A DNA stretch of 25,604 nucleotides from an uncultured Actinotalea sp. Its GTDB lineage: Bacteria; Actinomycetota; Actinomycetes; Actinomycetales; Cellulomonadaceae. The notes beneath the pieces were generated by a model. It was not told where the DNA came from. It made no database searches and was given only the letters and a program-made list of their open reading frames with translations. The stretch covers positions 1 through 25,604 of the forward strand of contig NZ_CAMPHH010000011.1 in assembly GCF_946885855.1 (NCBI RefSeq), given 5' to 3'. A program made the translations under genes and the position numbers. Of the stretch, positions 15,350-25,604 are shown in pieces. Within the stretch, counting starts at the first letter, position 1, and each line of letters starts with the position of its first letter.

Positions 15350-16021
15350 ATGTCCTTCGTGCCCGAGCCCGAGTCCGCGACGAGCGCAGCCGGCGGTGCG
15401 GGCGCTGCCGGCACCGCGGGCGCGACCCCCGGCACCGCGGCCGTGCCCGCCCCGGCGGCGCGGTCCTCGGTCGCGACCGACGTCGCCCTCGTCGCCACGG
15501 GGGCGGCGTTCGTCGCCGTGTGCGCCCTGGGCTCGGTGACGGTGCCGAACATGGCCGTGCCGATCACGTTGCAGACCCTCGGGGTCATGCTCGTGGGCGC
15601 GATCCTCGGGGCCCGCCGGGGCGCGCTGGCGGTGCTGCTCTACCTCGCCGTCGGCCTCGCGGGCCTGCCGGTCTTCGCGCAGGGCACCGGGGGCCTCGGG
15701 GTGCTGGGCAAGCCGTCGCTCGGGTACCTCCTGGCGTTCCCGCTGGCGGCCGCCCTGGCGGGCTTCCTCGTCCACCGCGTGCAGGGCGTGCGTCCCGCCG
15801 TGCGTCCCTTCGCGGTGTTCGCCTCGCTCATGACGGCCTCGCTGCTGCTGATCCACCCTCTCGGCATCACCGTCATGGGTGCGCGCCTGGGGATGTCCGC
15901 CGGCGAGGCGGTCGCCGCCGGCGCGGTGTTCCTGCCGGGCGACGTCATCAAGAACGCCCTCGCCACCGTCGTGACCCTGGCGGTGCTCCGCGCGTTCCCG
16001 GACCTGGTGCGCCGACGCTGA
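15350..16021 (+). CDS. bioY: Biotin ECF transporter S component
   Basis: High-affinity biotin-binding membrane subunit, 223 residues. After a non-conserved Ala/Gly/Pro-rich N-terminal stretch of about 40 residues come roughly six membrane helices with BioY landmarks: VPNMAVPITLQTLGVMLVGAILG, the GARRGALAVLLYLAVGLAGLPVFAQGTGG loop, PSLGYLLAFPLAAALAGFL, and FLPGDVIKNALATVV. BioY binds biotin and associates with BioM/BioN for ATP-driven import. ATG 15350 has a GGGAG ribosome site. bioM follows after 58 bases and bioN overlaps bioM, making a complete dedicated ECF module. Confidence 0.95.
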   Translation: MSFVPEPESATSAAGGAGAAGTAGATPGTAAVPAPAARSSVATDVALVATGAAFVAVCALGSVTVPNMAVPITLQTLGVMLVGAILGARRGALAVLLYLAVGLAGLPVFAQGTGGLGVLGKPSLGYLLAFPLAAALAGFLVHRVQGVRPAVRPFAVFASLMTASLLLIHPLGITVMGARLGMSAGEAVAAGAVFLPGDVIKNALATVVTLAVLRAFPDLVRRR

Positions 16022-16079
16022 GGCCGACGACGACGCCGCGCACCGGCCGCGAGCGCACGCGTCGCCCGGGCGAGCCCGC

Positions 16080-16799
16080 GTGATCGAGCTCGACGGGGCG
16101 ACCGTCACCGCCTACGGACCGCCCGACGCGCACGGGCGGCCCGGGATCGTGACGCTCCTGCACCCCACGACCTGCACGCTCGCCGAGCGGCGGATCGCCG
16201 TCGTCGGCGCGAACGGCTCCGGCAAGTCCACGCTCGCGCGCCTGGTCAACGGGCTCGTCCGGCCGTCCGCGGGCAGCGTGCGGGTCGACGGGCTCGACAC
16301 GGCGACCCACGGTGCCCAGGTCCGCCGCCGCGTCGGGTTCTGCTTCACCGACCCGGACGCCCAGCTCGTCATGCCGACGCCGCTGGAGGACGTGGCGCTG
16401 TCCCTGCGCCGCCTCGACCTTCCGGCGGCCGAGCGGACCGAGCGCGCCCGTGCGGTGCTCGCCCGGTTCGGCCTCGCCGAGCGGGCGGAGGTGCCCGTCC
16501 ACGCCCTCTCCGGCGGGCAGAAGCAGCTCCTCGCCCTCGCCGGGGTCCTCGCCACCGAGCCGCGGGTGCTCGTGTGCGACGAGCCGACGACCCTGCTGGA
16601 CCTGCGCTGGAAGCGCGTCGTGGACGACCTCCTCGACAGCCTCGAGCAGCAGGTCGTCCAGGTCACGCACGACCTGGCCGCGGCGGCGCGGGCAGACCGC
16701 GTCCTCGTCGTCGACGGCGGCCGGGTGGTGCACGACGGCGACCCCGCCGCCGCGGTCGAGCACTACGTCGCCCTCATGGGCGGGGACGTCGTCCCGTGA
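16080..16799 (+). CDS. bioM: Biotin ECF transporter ATPase
   Basis: ATP-binding subunit of the biotin ECF transporter, 239 residues. Seen: Walker A GANGSGKST at 43-51, Q-loop in FTDPDAQLVMPTPLEDVALS (88-108), signature LSGGQKQLLALAG from 143, Walker B VLVCDEPT at 163-170, and the switch histidine in VTHDLA (H197). The CDEPTTLLDL sequence replaces the more usual DEPTxGLD and is seen in BioM-type proteins. GTG start at 16080. The last four bases form a GTGA overlap with bioN. Confidence 0.93.
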   Translation: MIELDGATVTAYGPPDAHGRPGIVTLLHPTTCTLAERRIAVVGANGSGKSTLARLVNGLVRPSAGSVRVDGLDTATHGAQVRRRVGFCFTDPDAQLVMPTPLEDVALSLRRLDLPAAERTERARAVLARFGLAERAEVPVHALSGGQKQLLALAGVLATEPRVLVCDEPTTLLDLRWKRVVDDLLDSLEQQVVQVTHDLAAAARADRVLVVDGGRVVHDGDPAAAVEHYVALMGGDVVP

Positions 16800-17449
16800 G
16801 GCGCACCCGGGCGCGCCGCCGCGAGCGGCACCTGCGCCCGCCGTGGGCCGGGCCGCTCGGGCTCTACCACGCCGGTGACACGGTGCTGCACCGCGCCGCC
16901 CCGGGCCTCAAGGCGGCCGGCCTGGCCGTCATGGGCGTCGCCGTCGTCGTCCTCAGCGGGCCGACGACGGCGGTGGCGCTGCTGCTCCTCGCCGTCGCGG
17001 CAGCCGCCGTGGGCCGCCTGCCCGTCGCGCCGACGGCGCGCGCCCTGCTCCCCGTCCTCGTGACGGCCGCGGTCGTGGCCGCCTACCAGCTCTGGCAGCG
17101 CGGCCCGGCGACGGCGGTCGAGGTCGGGCTGGACCTCGTCAGCCTCGTGCTCGCCGCCACCGTGGTCACCGCGACCACGCCCGCGGACAGGATGCTCGAC
17201 GCCCTCACCCACGCCCTGGCGCCCCTGCGCCGCGTCGGCGCCAGGCCGGAGCTCGTCGCCCTCGCGCTCGGCCTGATGATCCGCACGGTGCCGGAGCTGG
17301 CCCGCTCCGCGGCGGAGGTGCGGGACGCGGCCCGGGCCCGCGGGCTCGACCGGGAGCCGCGCGCGGTGCTCGTCCCCGCCGCCCTGCGCGCCGTCGGCCG
17401 GGCCCGGGCGACGGGCGACGCGCTGGCGGCCCGCGGCATCGCGGACTGA
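16796..17449 (+). CDS. bioN: Biotin ECF transporter T component
   Basis: Energy-coupling transmembrane protein, 217 residues, linking BioY to BioM. It has a basic N-terminus, about four to five hydrophobic helices, and the coupling helices with two Ala-Arg-Gly signatures: ARG at 181-183 (DAARARGLDRE) and 212-214 at the extreme C-terminus (LAARGIAD). GLYHAGDTVLHRAAPGLKAAGL near residue 22 is the typical EcfT opening. The GTG start at 16796 overlaps the bioM stop. A longer in-frame extension upstream lies inside bioM and is rejected. Confidence 0.93.
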   Translation: MRRTRARRRERHLRPPWAGPLGLYHAGDTVLHRAAPGLKAAGLAVMGVAVVVLSGPTTAVALLLLAVAAAAVGRLPVAPTARALLPVLVTAAVVAAYQLWQRGPATAVEVGLDLVSLVLAATVVTATTPADRMLDALTHALAPLRRVGARPELVALALGLMIRTVPELARSAAEVRDAARARGLDREPRAVLVPAALRAVGRARATGDALAARGIAD

Positions 17450-17505
17450 CCCCGAGGGCTCCGCCGAGGCATATCTCTCGCCGCGACGCGCCGTCGCCCC
17501 GGTCC

Positions 17506-17511
17506 TACCTT
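17506..17511 (+). promoter_or_regulatory. Leaderless-type -10 for the zinc peptidase gene
   Basis: TACCTT is followed by exactly 6 bases and the ATG at 17518. This supports ATG 17518 over the in-frame GTG at 17512, which would touch the hexamer. Confidence 0.5.
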
Positions 17512-17517
17512 GTGCTC

Positions 17518-18399
17518 ATGACCTTCAGCGAGGGCGGGCGGTTCGAGGGCGGGCGCGTCGGGCGGCGCCGCGGCGGCGCCGTCGCCGGCGGTGGCATCGG
17601 TGTGGCGATCGTCGCCTTCCTCATCTACCAGTTCACCGGATTCAACGTGGGACCGGCACTCGAAGGCCTCCAGGGCTCCGGCGGCTCCGGCGCGTCCGAG
17701 GAGCAGAGCGCCGTCGGTGACTGCACCGCCGAGGAGGCGAACACGAACCGGGAGTGCCGTCTCTCGGCGACCGTCCAGTCCCTCGACGCGTACTGGACGG
17801 GGGTCTTCGACGCCTCCCGGGCCGAGTTCGTCCAGCCGGACGTCTGGACGTTCGAGGGCGGCACCTCGACGGGGTGCGGCCAGGCCTCGTCGTCGACGGG
17901 ACCGTTCTACTGCCCGCCGGACCAGGGCATCTACATGGACCTCGGCTTCTTCGACCTGCTCCAGAGCCGGTTCGGCGCGTCGGGCGGCTCCCTGGCCGAG
18001 ATGTACGTCACCGCGCACGAGTACGGCCACCACGTGCAGAACATCACCGGCGTCATGGACCAGGCGGACCGCAGCGGCTCCGGCTCCGGGTCGGACTCCG
18101 TGCGCGTCGAGCTCCAGGCCGACTGCTACGCCGGGATGTGGGCCGGTGACGCGGCCACGACGGTCGACCCGGACACGGGCGTGACGTTCCTCGAGCCGAT
18201 CACCCCCGAGCAGCTGGCGGACGCGCTCTCCGCCGCCGCGGCGGTCGGCGACGACCACATCCAGCAGCAGTCCGGCGGTGCCGTCGACCCGCACACATGG
18301 ACCCACGGGTCCAGCGAGCAGCGGCAGCGCTGGTTCATGACCGGCTACGAGCAGGGCACGCCCGAGGCGTGCGACACCTTCTCCGCCGGGGAGCTCTGA
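17518..18399 (+). CDS. Membrane-anchored neutral zinc metallopeptidase (YpfJ-like)
   Basis: 293-residue member of the putative neutral zinc metallopeptidase family (YpfJ/KPN_02809 type). N-terminal MTFSEGGRFEGGRV and the basic GRRRGG lead into one membrane helix at about 22-39, placing the catalytic domain outside the cytoplasm. The zincin motif HEYGH is at 167-171 and the conserved downstream ELQADCYAG at 198-206 supplies a third ligand (E198). Four N-terminal-half cysteines (C69, C80, C120, C132) may form disulfides, fitting an exported domain. A Gly/Ser-rich linker follows the helix. The substrate is unknown. Convergent with sufT across a perfect palindrome. Confidence 0.9.
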   Translation: MTFSEGGRFEGGRVGRRRGGAVAGGGIGVAIVAFLIYQFTGFNVGPALEGLQGSGGSGASEEQSAVGDCTAEEANTNRECRLSATVQSLDAYWTGVFDASRAEFVQPDVWTFEGGTSTGCGQASSSTGPFYCPPDQGIYMDLGFFDLLQSRFGASGGSLAEMYVTAHEYGHHVQNITGVMDQADRSGSGSGSDSVRVELQADCYAGMWAGDAATTVDPDTGVTFLEPITPEQLADALSAAAAVGDDHIQQQSGGAVDPHTWTHGSSEQRQRWFMTGYEQGTPEACDTFSAGEL

Positions 18400-18430
18400 G
18401 GCACTCGCACCGGCCGGCCAGCGGCTCAGC

Positions 18431-18460
18431 ACCAGCCCGCACCGGCCTGCACCGGCCTGC
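18431..18460. repeat. Short 10-bp direct repeats after the peptidase gene
   Basis: accggcctgc occurs at 18441-18450 and 18451-18460, with a variant accagcccgc at 18431-18440. Low complexity, no function assigned. Confidence 0.6.
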
Positions 18461-18472
18461 CCCGGCACAGCG

Positions 18473-18514
18473 ACGACGACGGGGCGGGAGCACGTGCTCC
18501 CGCCCCGTCGTCGT
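18473..18514. terminator. Perfect 42-bp palindrome between convergent genes
   Basis: Two 21-base arms meet without a spacer at CAC|GTG (18493/18494); the right arm begins gtgctcccgccccgtcgtcg. It lies between the zinc peptidase stop and the sufT stop (10 bases from the latter). In RNA of either strand it would give a very stable hairpin, so a bidirectional terminator that insulates the SUF operon is the simplest reading. Confidence 0.8.
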
Positions 18515-18524
18515 GGGTCGGACC

Positions 18525-18850
18525 TCAGATGTTGAAGCCCAGCGCCCGCAGCTGCTCGCGCCCGTCGGGCGTGATCTTCTCCGGGCCCCACGGCGGCATC
18601 CAGACCCAGTTGATCCGGAAGCCGTCGACGACGCCGTCCAGCGCCTGGGCGGACTGGTCCTCGATGACGTCCGTCAGCGGGCACGCCGCCGACGTCAGCG
18701 TCATGTCGACGACCGCGTGGTTGTTCCCGTCGACGGTCACCCCGTAGACGAGGCCCAGGTCGACGACGTTGATCCCGAGCTCGGGGTCGATGACGTCGCG
18801 CATGGCCTCCTCGACGTCGGCAGCCGTCGTCGGGCTGGTCACTGACTCGC

Positions 18851-18854
<4 letters not shown>
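18525..18854 (-). CDS. sufT: SufT / MIP18 (DUF59) family Fe-S assembly factor
   Basis: 109-residue DUF59 protein. Seen: DVEEAMRDVIDPELGINVVDLGLVYGVTVD at the start of the domain, MTLTSAACPLTDVIEDQ with the conserved cysteine, and VWMPPWGPEKITPDGREQLRALGF near the end. The family helps transfer or maturation of Fe-S clusters; in Actinobacteria it ends the suf operon (M. tuberculosis Rv1466). The ATG at 18854 overlaps the sufU stop as ATGA, so it is translationally coupled. Followed by the 42-bp palindrome. Confidence 0.93.
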
Positions 18855-21533
<2,679 letters not shown>

Positions 21534-21542
21534 CAGATCTCC

Positions 21543-21881
21543 TCAGGCGTTCACGGTGGTGTCGACGTCCACGAGGACGCGGTCGCCGTCGACGGTCAGG
21601 GGGTACACGGGGACGGGGCGCGTCGCGGGCAGCGCCAGCGGCTGCCCGGTGCGCAGGTCGAACGTGGAGCCGTGGAGCCAGCACTCGATCGTGCAGCCCT
21701 CCACGTCGCCGTCGGACAGGGCGACCTGCCCGTGCGAGCAGACGTCCGAGATGGCGTGCCACTCGCCGTCGCTGTCGCGCACGACGGCGACCTCCACGGG
21801 GCCGGACTCGCCCTCGAGCTCGACGCGCAGCGCCGAGCCGGGGGCGACGTCGTCGACCATGCAGGCGAGCTGAGCGGTCAT
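21543..21881 (-). CDS. Rieske-type [2Fe-2S] ferredoxin in the suf operon
   Basis: 112-residue Rieske ferredoxin of the dioxygenase-ferredoxin type. The cluster motifs are C48-x-H50-G (VCSHG) and C67-xx-H70-G (CWLHG), with the usual FDLRTGQPLALPATRPVPVYP after them. It lies between sufD and sufC, with ATGA overlap to sufD and 9 bases to sufC, so it is a full member of the operon. Similar placement is known in other actinobacterial suf operons but not in M. tuberculosis. It may donate electrons during cluster assembly or iron handling; it is not expected to serve an oxygenase, since none is nearby. Confidence 0.92.
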   Translation of the reverse strand: MTAQLACMVDDVAPGSALRVELEGESGPVEVAVVRDSDGEWHAISDVCSHGQVALSDGDVEGCTIECWLHGSTFDLRTGQPLALPATRPVPVYPLTVDGDRVLVDVDTTVNA

Positions 21882-23140
21882 GCGCCCACCGGGTCCTCGG
21901 CGGACGCCGGCGCGGCCACCGCGCCGAGCGCGCTCATGCTCTTCTCGAGCTCGGCCTCGATCGCGGTGATGAGCCGCTCCTCGACCTCCGGCACGCCGAC
22001 CTGCTGCACGAGCTCGGCGAAGAAGCCGCGCACGACCAGGCGGCGGGCGTCCTCCTCCGGGATGCCCCGGGCGCGCAGGTAGAACAGCTGCTCGTCGTCG
22101 AAGCGGCCGGTCGCCGACGCGTGCCCCGCGCCCTCGATCTCGCCGGTCTCGATCTCGAGGTTCGGCACGGAGTCCGCCCGGGCGCCGTCCGTCAGGACGA
22201 GGTTGCGGTTGAGCTCGTAGGTGTCGGTGCCCTCGGCCGCCGCACGGATGAGGACGTCGCCGACCCAGACCGTGTGCGCGCCGGCGCCCTGGAGGGCGCC
22301 CTTGTAGGTCACGCGGGACTTGCACCGCGGCACGGCGTGGTCGACGAACAGCCGGTGCTCCTGGTGCTGGCCGTCGTCGGCGAAGTACAGGCCGAGCATC
22401 TCGACGTCCCCGCCCTCGGCCGTGAACACCGCGTCGGGGGTGACCCGGACGACGTCCCCGCCGAGGGTGACGACGATGTGCTTGACGACGGCGTCGCGAC
22501 CCAGGCGCAGGCGGTGGGCGGCGGCGTGCACCGAGCCCGCCTCCCAGTCCTGGATCGACACGACCGTGAGGTGCGCACCGTCCTCGGCGACGACCTCGAG
22601 CGTCTCCGACAGCGTGGCGGACCCCACGTGGTCGACGACGACGACGGCCTCGCTGAGCGGCTTCGCGTGGACGAGGACGTGGGCCGCCGACGCCTCCGGG
22701 CCGCCGGCCGCCGACGGCGGACCCTCGACGCGGATGCTCACCGGCGCGGAGGCCTGGGCCTGGGCCGGCACCGTCACGACGGTCGCCTCGCGGAACGACG
22801 CCCACGCCGTAGCGGCGGTGCGGTCGCCCGGCTTGCCGGCGGTGCCCAGCCGGGCGTCGTCCCGGCCGACGATCTCGACCGTCACCTCGGGCGGGTTGAC
22901 GACCGTCACGCGCGTGCTCGTGCCGGTCAGGCCCTGGCCCGTGGTGTCGAACAGCGGGGCGAGGCGGTCGACCGGCGCGAAGCGCCACTCCTCCTCGCGC
23001 CCGCTGGGCACCTCGAAGTCGGCGACGTCGAAGGACGTCAGCCGCGCGGCGCGCGACGCCTCGGGCGCCGCGCCGACGCCGTGACCGTGCGCGCCGTCGG
23101 CGACGGCGCGGCTGTGGTCGGTGGACAGGTCGGTGGTCAT
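21878..23140 (-). CDS. sufD: Fe-S assembly scaffold subunit SufD
   Basis: Partner of SufB in the SufBCD complex, about 420 residues, with a right-handed beta-helix core. The C-terminal GHASATGRFDDEQLFYLRARGIPEEDARRLVVRGFF carries H340, at the position of the E. coli SufD histidine used at the SufB-SufD interface. The N-terminal EVPSGREEEWRFAPVDRLAPLF is typical. Two starts are in frame: ATG 23164 (no ribosome site) and ATG 23140 with GGAG ten bases before; the latter is preferred. The stop overlaps the Rieske start. Confidence 0.94.
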   Translation of the reverse strand: MTTDLSTDHSRAVADGAHGHGVGAAPEASRAARLTSFDVADFEVPSGREEEWRFAPVDRLAPLFDTTGQGLTGTSTRVTVVNPPEVTVEIVGRDDARLGTAGKPGDRTAATAWASFREATVVTVPAQAQASAPVSIRVEGPPSAAGGPEASAAHVLVHAKPLSEAVVVVDHVGSATLSETLEVVAEDGAHLTVVSIQDWEAGSVHAAAHRLRLGRDAVVKHIVVTLGGDVVRVTPDAVFTAEGGDVEMLGLYFADDGQHQEHRLFVDHAVPRCKSRVTYKGALQGAGAHTVWVGDVLIRAAAEGTDTYELNRNLVLTDGARADSVPNLEIETGEIEGAGHASATGRFDDEQLFYLRARGIPEEDARRLVVRGFFAELVQQVGVPEVEERLITAIEAELEKSMSALGAVAAPASAEDPVGA

Positions 23141-23215
23141 CTGCAGAGTGCTCCGTGGGTTCATGGGCGTCCGCTGCGGCGGCGCCCGGGGGACGTGCGG
23201 GACGAGGGCGCGGCG

Positions 23216-24646
23216 TCAGCCGACGGAGCCCTCCATCTGCAGCTCGATGAGCCGGTTGAGCTCGAGGGCGTACTCCATCGGCAGCTCCCGGGCGATCGGC
23301 TCCACGAAGCCGCGCACGATCATCGCCATGGCCTCGGTCTCCTCCATGCCCCGGGACATGAGGTAGAAGAGCTGGTCCTCGCTGACCCGCGAGACCGTCG
23401 CCTCGTGGCCCATCGAGACGTCGTCCTCGCGGACGTCCACGTAGGGGTAGGTGTCCGACCGCGACACCTGGTCGACCAGGAGGGCGTCGCACAGGACGTT
23501 GGAGGCGGACTGCTCGGCGCCCTCGAGCACCTGGACGAGACCGCGGTAGGACGTCCGGCCACCGCCGCGCGCGACCGACTTGGAGACGATCGACGACGAC
23601 GTCCGCGGCGCGGCGTGGACCATCTTCGCGCCGGCGTCCTGGTGCTGGCCCTCGCCGGCGAACGCGATGGAGAGCGTCTCTCCGCGGGCGTGCTCGCCCA
23701 TGAGGTAGATCGCCGGGTACTTCATCGTGACCTTGGAGCCGATGTTGCCGTCGACCCACTCCATCGTCGCGCCCTCGTGGGCCACGGCCCGCTTGGTGAC
23801 GAGGTTGTACACGTTGTTCGACCAGTTCTGGATGGTCGTGTACCGCACGCGGGCGTTCTTCTTGACGATGATCTCGACCACGGCCGAGTGCAGCGAGTCG
23901 CTCGAGTAGATCGGCGCCGTGCAGCCCTCGACGTAGTGCACGTAGGAGCCCTCGTCGGCGATGATCAGCGTCCGCTCGAACTGGCCCATGTTCTCGGTGT
24001 TGATCCGGAAGTAGGCCTGCAGCGGGATGTCCACGTGCACGCCCGGCGGCACGTAGACGAAGGAGCCGCCGGACCACACCGCCGTGTTGAGCGCGGCGAA
24101 CTTGTTGTCGCCGGACGGGATCACCGAGCCGAAGTACTGCTCGAAGATCTCCGGGTGCTCGCGCAGGCCGGTGTCGGTGTCGAGGAAGAGGACGCCCTTG
24201 GCCTCGAGGTCCTCACGGATCTGGTGGTAGACGACCTCGGACTCGTACTGGGCGGCGACGCCCGCGACGAGGCGCTGCTTCTCCGCCTCGGGGATGCCCA
24301 GGCGGTCGTACGTGTTGCGGATGTCCTCGGGCAGGTCCTCCCAGCTGGTCGCCTGCTTCTCCGTGGACCGCACGAAGTACTTGATGTTGTCGAAGTGGAT
24401 CCCCGAGAGGTCCGAGCCCCAGTTCGGCATGGGCTTCTTCTCGAACAGGCGCAGCGCCTTCAGGCGGGTCTTCAGCATCCACTCCGGCTCGTCCTTCAGC
24501 GCGGAGATGTTGCGGACGACCTCCTCGGAGAGCCCACGCTGCGCGGACATGCCGGCGGCGTCGGAGTCGTGCCAGCCGTAGCTGTAGCTGCCGATCGAGT
24601 CGATGATCTCCTGGTCGGTGCTCATCGGTTCGGTGGGTGCGCTCAT
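23216..24646 (-). CDS. sufB: Fe-S assembly scaffold subunit SufB
   Basis: Main scaffold subunit on which the cluster is built, 476 residues. The sequence is highly conserved: [94 protein letters not shown]386 (NVLCD) and H414-E415 (MGHEATVSR) match, with identical 28-residue spacing, E. coli SufB C405 and H433-E434 (numbering from memory). There is no intein, unlike M. tuberculosis SufB. The ATG 24646 has a GGAGGG ribosome site and overlaps the sufR stop as ATGA. Confidence 0.97.
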   Translation of the reverse strand: MSAPTEPMSTDQEIIDSIGSYSYGWHDSDAAGMSAQRGLSEEVVRNISALKDEPEWMLKTRLKALRLFEKKPMPNWGSDLSGIHFDNIKYFVRSTEKQATSWEDLPEDIRNTYDRLGIPEAEKQRLVAGVAAQYESEVVYHQIREDLEAKGVLFLDTDTGLREHPEIFEQYFGSVIPSGDNKFAALNTAVWSGGSFVYVPPGVHVDIPLQAYFRINTENMGQFERTLIIADEGSYVHYVEGCTAPIYSSDSLHSAVVEIIVKKNARVRYTTIQNWSNNVYNLVTKRAVAHEGATMEWVDGNIGSKVTMKYPAIYLMGEHARGETLSIAFAGEGQHQDAGAKMVHAAPRTSSSIVSKSVARGGGRTSYRGLVQVLEGAEQSASNVLCDALLVDQVSRSDTYPYVDVREDDVSMGHEATVSRVSEDQLFYLMSRGMEETEAMAMIVRGFVEPIARELPMEYALELNRLIELQMEGSVG

Positions 24647-25401
24647 CGTGTTCCCTCCACGGTCGCCGCGGTCGCGGGACGATCGGTCGTTGCTCGGACG
24701 AGTGGTGCTGTGGGGATGTGGGTCGTGCAGACGTGCCCGCCGGCGGCGAGCGTGGACAGACGCTGGACGTGGACGTCCAGCAGCTCGGAGAAGACCTTCG
24801 CCTCCGCCTCGCAGAACTCCGGGAACTGCGCGGCGACGTCCTGGATGGGGCAGTGCCCCTGGCACAGCTGGATCGCCGTCCCCGTGGGCACCGGGCGCGC
24901 TGTCGCGGCGTAGCCGTCCTCGGCCAGGCGCTCGGCGAGCACCGTGACGCGGGCACCGAGGTCCTCCCCGGCCCCGCGCACGGCGTCGGCGTGACGGCGG
25001 GCGAGGTGCTCGGCCCGGGCCTGCGCGAATCCGGCCACCGCCTGCGGCCCGGCCCTCTCGGCCAGGAACGCGAGCGCCTGGGCGGCGAGGTCGGAGTACG
25101 CGCTGCTCAGCGCCTTCTGCCCCCGTTCGGTGACGACCCAGCGGCGGGCGGGCCGGCCCCGGCCGGCCGCCGGCAGCGCCGCACGGTGGACGGCGATGCT
25201 GCCGTCCTCCTCCAGGGCCGCGACGTGGCGGCGCACGCCGGCCGTCGTCAGGCCGAGCGAGGTCGCGAGCTCCACGACGGAGGCCGGCCCGGCCTCGGCG
25301 ACGAGGCGCAGGACGCGGTCCCGGGTCGAGCTCTCGGCGGCGGTCCCGGGCTCGGGGGACGCGGCGGGGTCGGGTCCGGACATCGTCGCGGCGACGCGCA
25401 T
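24643..25401 (-). CDS. sufR: SufR-type Fe-S-sensing transcriptional repressor
   Basis: 252-residue winged-helix regulator heading the suf operon. The N-terminal wHTH is at about 27-91 ([39 protein letters not shown], then [14 protein letters not shown] as the wing). The C-terminal half holds the likely cluster ligands C180, C184 and C197 ([22 protein letters not shown]), plus C225. SufR proteins bind a [4Fe-4S] cluster and repress suf when it is intact. Start ATG 25401 has a strong GGGAGGTGG site at the right spacing; ATG 25383 is the alternative. The long upstream open frame crosses the promoter and is rejected. It probably represses its own operon through the palindrome at 25506-25519. Confidence 0.93.
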   Translation of the reverse strand: MRVAATMSGPDPAASPEPGTAAESSTRDRVLRLVAEAGPASVVELATSLGLTTAGVRRHVAALEEDGSIAVHRAALPAAGRGRPARRWVVTERGQKALSSAYSDLAAQALAFLAERAGPQAVAGFAQARAEHLARRHADAVRGAGEDLGARVTVLAERLAEDGYAATARPVPTGTAIQLCQGHCPIQDVAAQFPEFCEAEAKVFSELLDVHVQRLSTLAAGGHVCTTHIPTAPLVRATTDRPATAATVEGTR

Positions 25402-25497
25402 CTCCACCTCCCGTCGTCCTCGGATGACCAGTGCACCGGGCGACCCGGAGGTCACCCGCCCGGATGTCCCGGGTGGCGCGCCGGCAGCGGCGGCGCC

Positions 25498-25525
25498 GAT
25501 ATAGGCAACAGGTTCGTTGCCGAAA
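25498..25525 (-). promoter_or_regulatory. Predicted promoter of the suf operon
   Basis: On the minus strand, TTTCGG (25520-25525) and TATATC (25498-25503) are separated by 16 bases, in an AT-richer patch. Transcription would start near 25491, leaving a leader of about 90 bases before sufR. Confidence 0.5.
25504..25521. promoter_or_regulatory. Candidate SufR operator (CAAC-N6-GTTG)
   Basis: ggcaac-aggttc-gttgcc is a palindrome with 6-bp arms whose core, CAAC-N6-GTTG at 25506-25519, is the site I recall being reported for Streptomyces SufR. It occupies the whole -35/-10 spacer of the predicted promoter, the ideal place for a repressor. A further half-site, gcaacgaa (25535-25542), makes a second inverted repeat with ttcgttgc (25513-25520). 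Confidence 0.65.
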
Positions 25526-25604
25526 TGCTTCCCCGCAACGAAGGTCCGCCTCACCAGACCTCGCCCGGCACCCCGGACGCGCGTCGCCAGCACGTCACCA
25601 GCAC

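Noticed and set aside
18473..18514. Attachment site or transposon end
   Set aside because: There is no integrase or transposase, no target duplication, and flanking genes are core; a terminator between convergent genes explains it.
23216..24646. Intein in SufB, as in M. tuberculosis
   Set aside because: The reading frame has normal length (476 residues) and conserved motifs follow without interruption.
22121..24913. 930-codon plus-strand open frame opposite sufB and sufD
   Set aside because: Shadow of conserved suf genes; low-complexity sequence with no domain.
25402..25593. Longer SufR starting near 25593
   Set aside because: It would cross the predicted promoter and operator; ATG 25401 has a strong ribosome site.

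Overview
The window is very GC-rich chromosomal DNA from an actinomycete. Gene content and order fit a Micrococcales member, and a Cellulomonas-like organism is my best guess (inference; no 16S rRNA is present). Support comes from the actinobacterial-type SUF operon with SufU and a SufR repressor, an InhA-like FabI next to FabG, a divergent glgM/glgC pair, DUF3099 and SURF1 genes, many GTG starts and several apparently leaderless genes. There are 29 supported protein genes, no RNA genes, no mobile elements and no CRISPR. Coding density is high and no gene-free stretch exceeds 300 bases.

Layout. 22-3638 (minus): an ABC-type ATPase, then an NfeD/SPFH membrane pair, then a TrmH-family RNA methyltransferase. 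3743-4522 (plus): an unrecognised protein, convergent with a glgM/glgA-type glucosyltransferase (4538-5740, minus), which is itself divergent from glgC (5810-7051, plus). serB follows (7214-7879). 7917-11102 (minus): a fabG-fabI-sixA-GH88/105-like cluster. 11365-13094 (plus): DUF3099, a small Cys/His protein and SURF1. 13230-15167 (minus): an ABC-F ATPase followed by a small HTH protein. 15350-17449 (plus): bioY-bioM-bioN, a biotin ECF transporter. 17518-18399 (plus): a membrane-anchored zinc metallopeptidase. 18525-25401 (minus): sufR-sufB-sufD-Rieske ferredoxin-sufC-sufS-sufU-sufT, the housekeeping Fe-S cluster assembly operon.

How the genes work together. The SUF operon builds Fe-S clusters. 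SufS and SufU supply sulfur, SufBCD is the scaffold, SufT probably helps cluster delivery, and SufR should sense cluster status. A CAAC-N6-GTTG palindrome fills the spacer of the predicted sufR promoter and is a strong operator candidate. FabG and FabI are the two reductive steps of FAS-II. BioYMN imports biotin, the cofactor of acyl-CoA carboxylases that feed the same pathway. GlgC and GlgM make ADP-glucose and use it for alpha-glucan synthesis.

I found no convincing new multi-gene system; this is mostly conserved core chromosome. The less ordinary signals are regulatory: six genes whose start codon lies exactly 6 bases after a TANNNT hexamer, hairpins that contain stop codons, a long stem between sufC and sufS that pairs fully only in the operon-sense RNA, and repeat-rich leaders around fabG and fabI.
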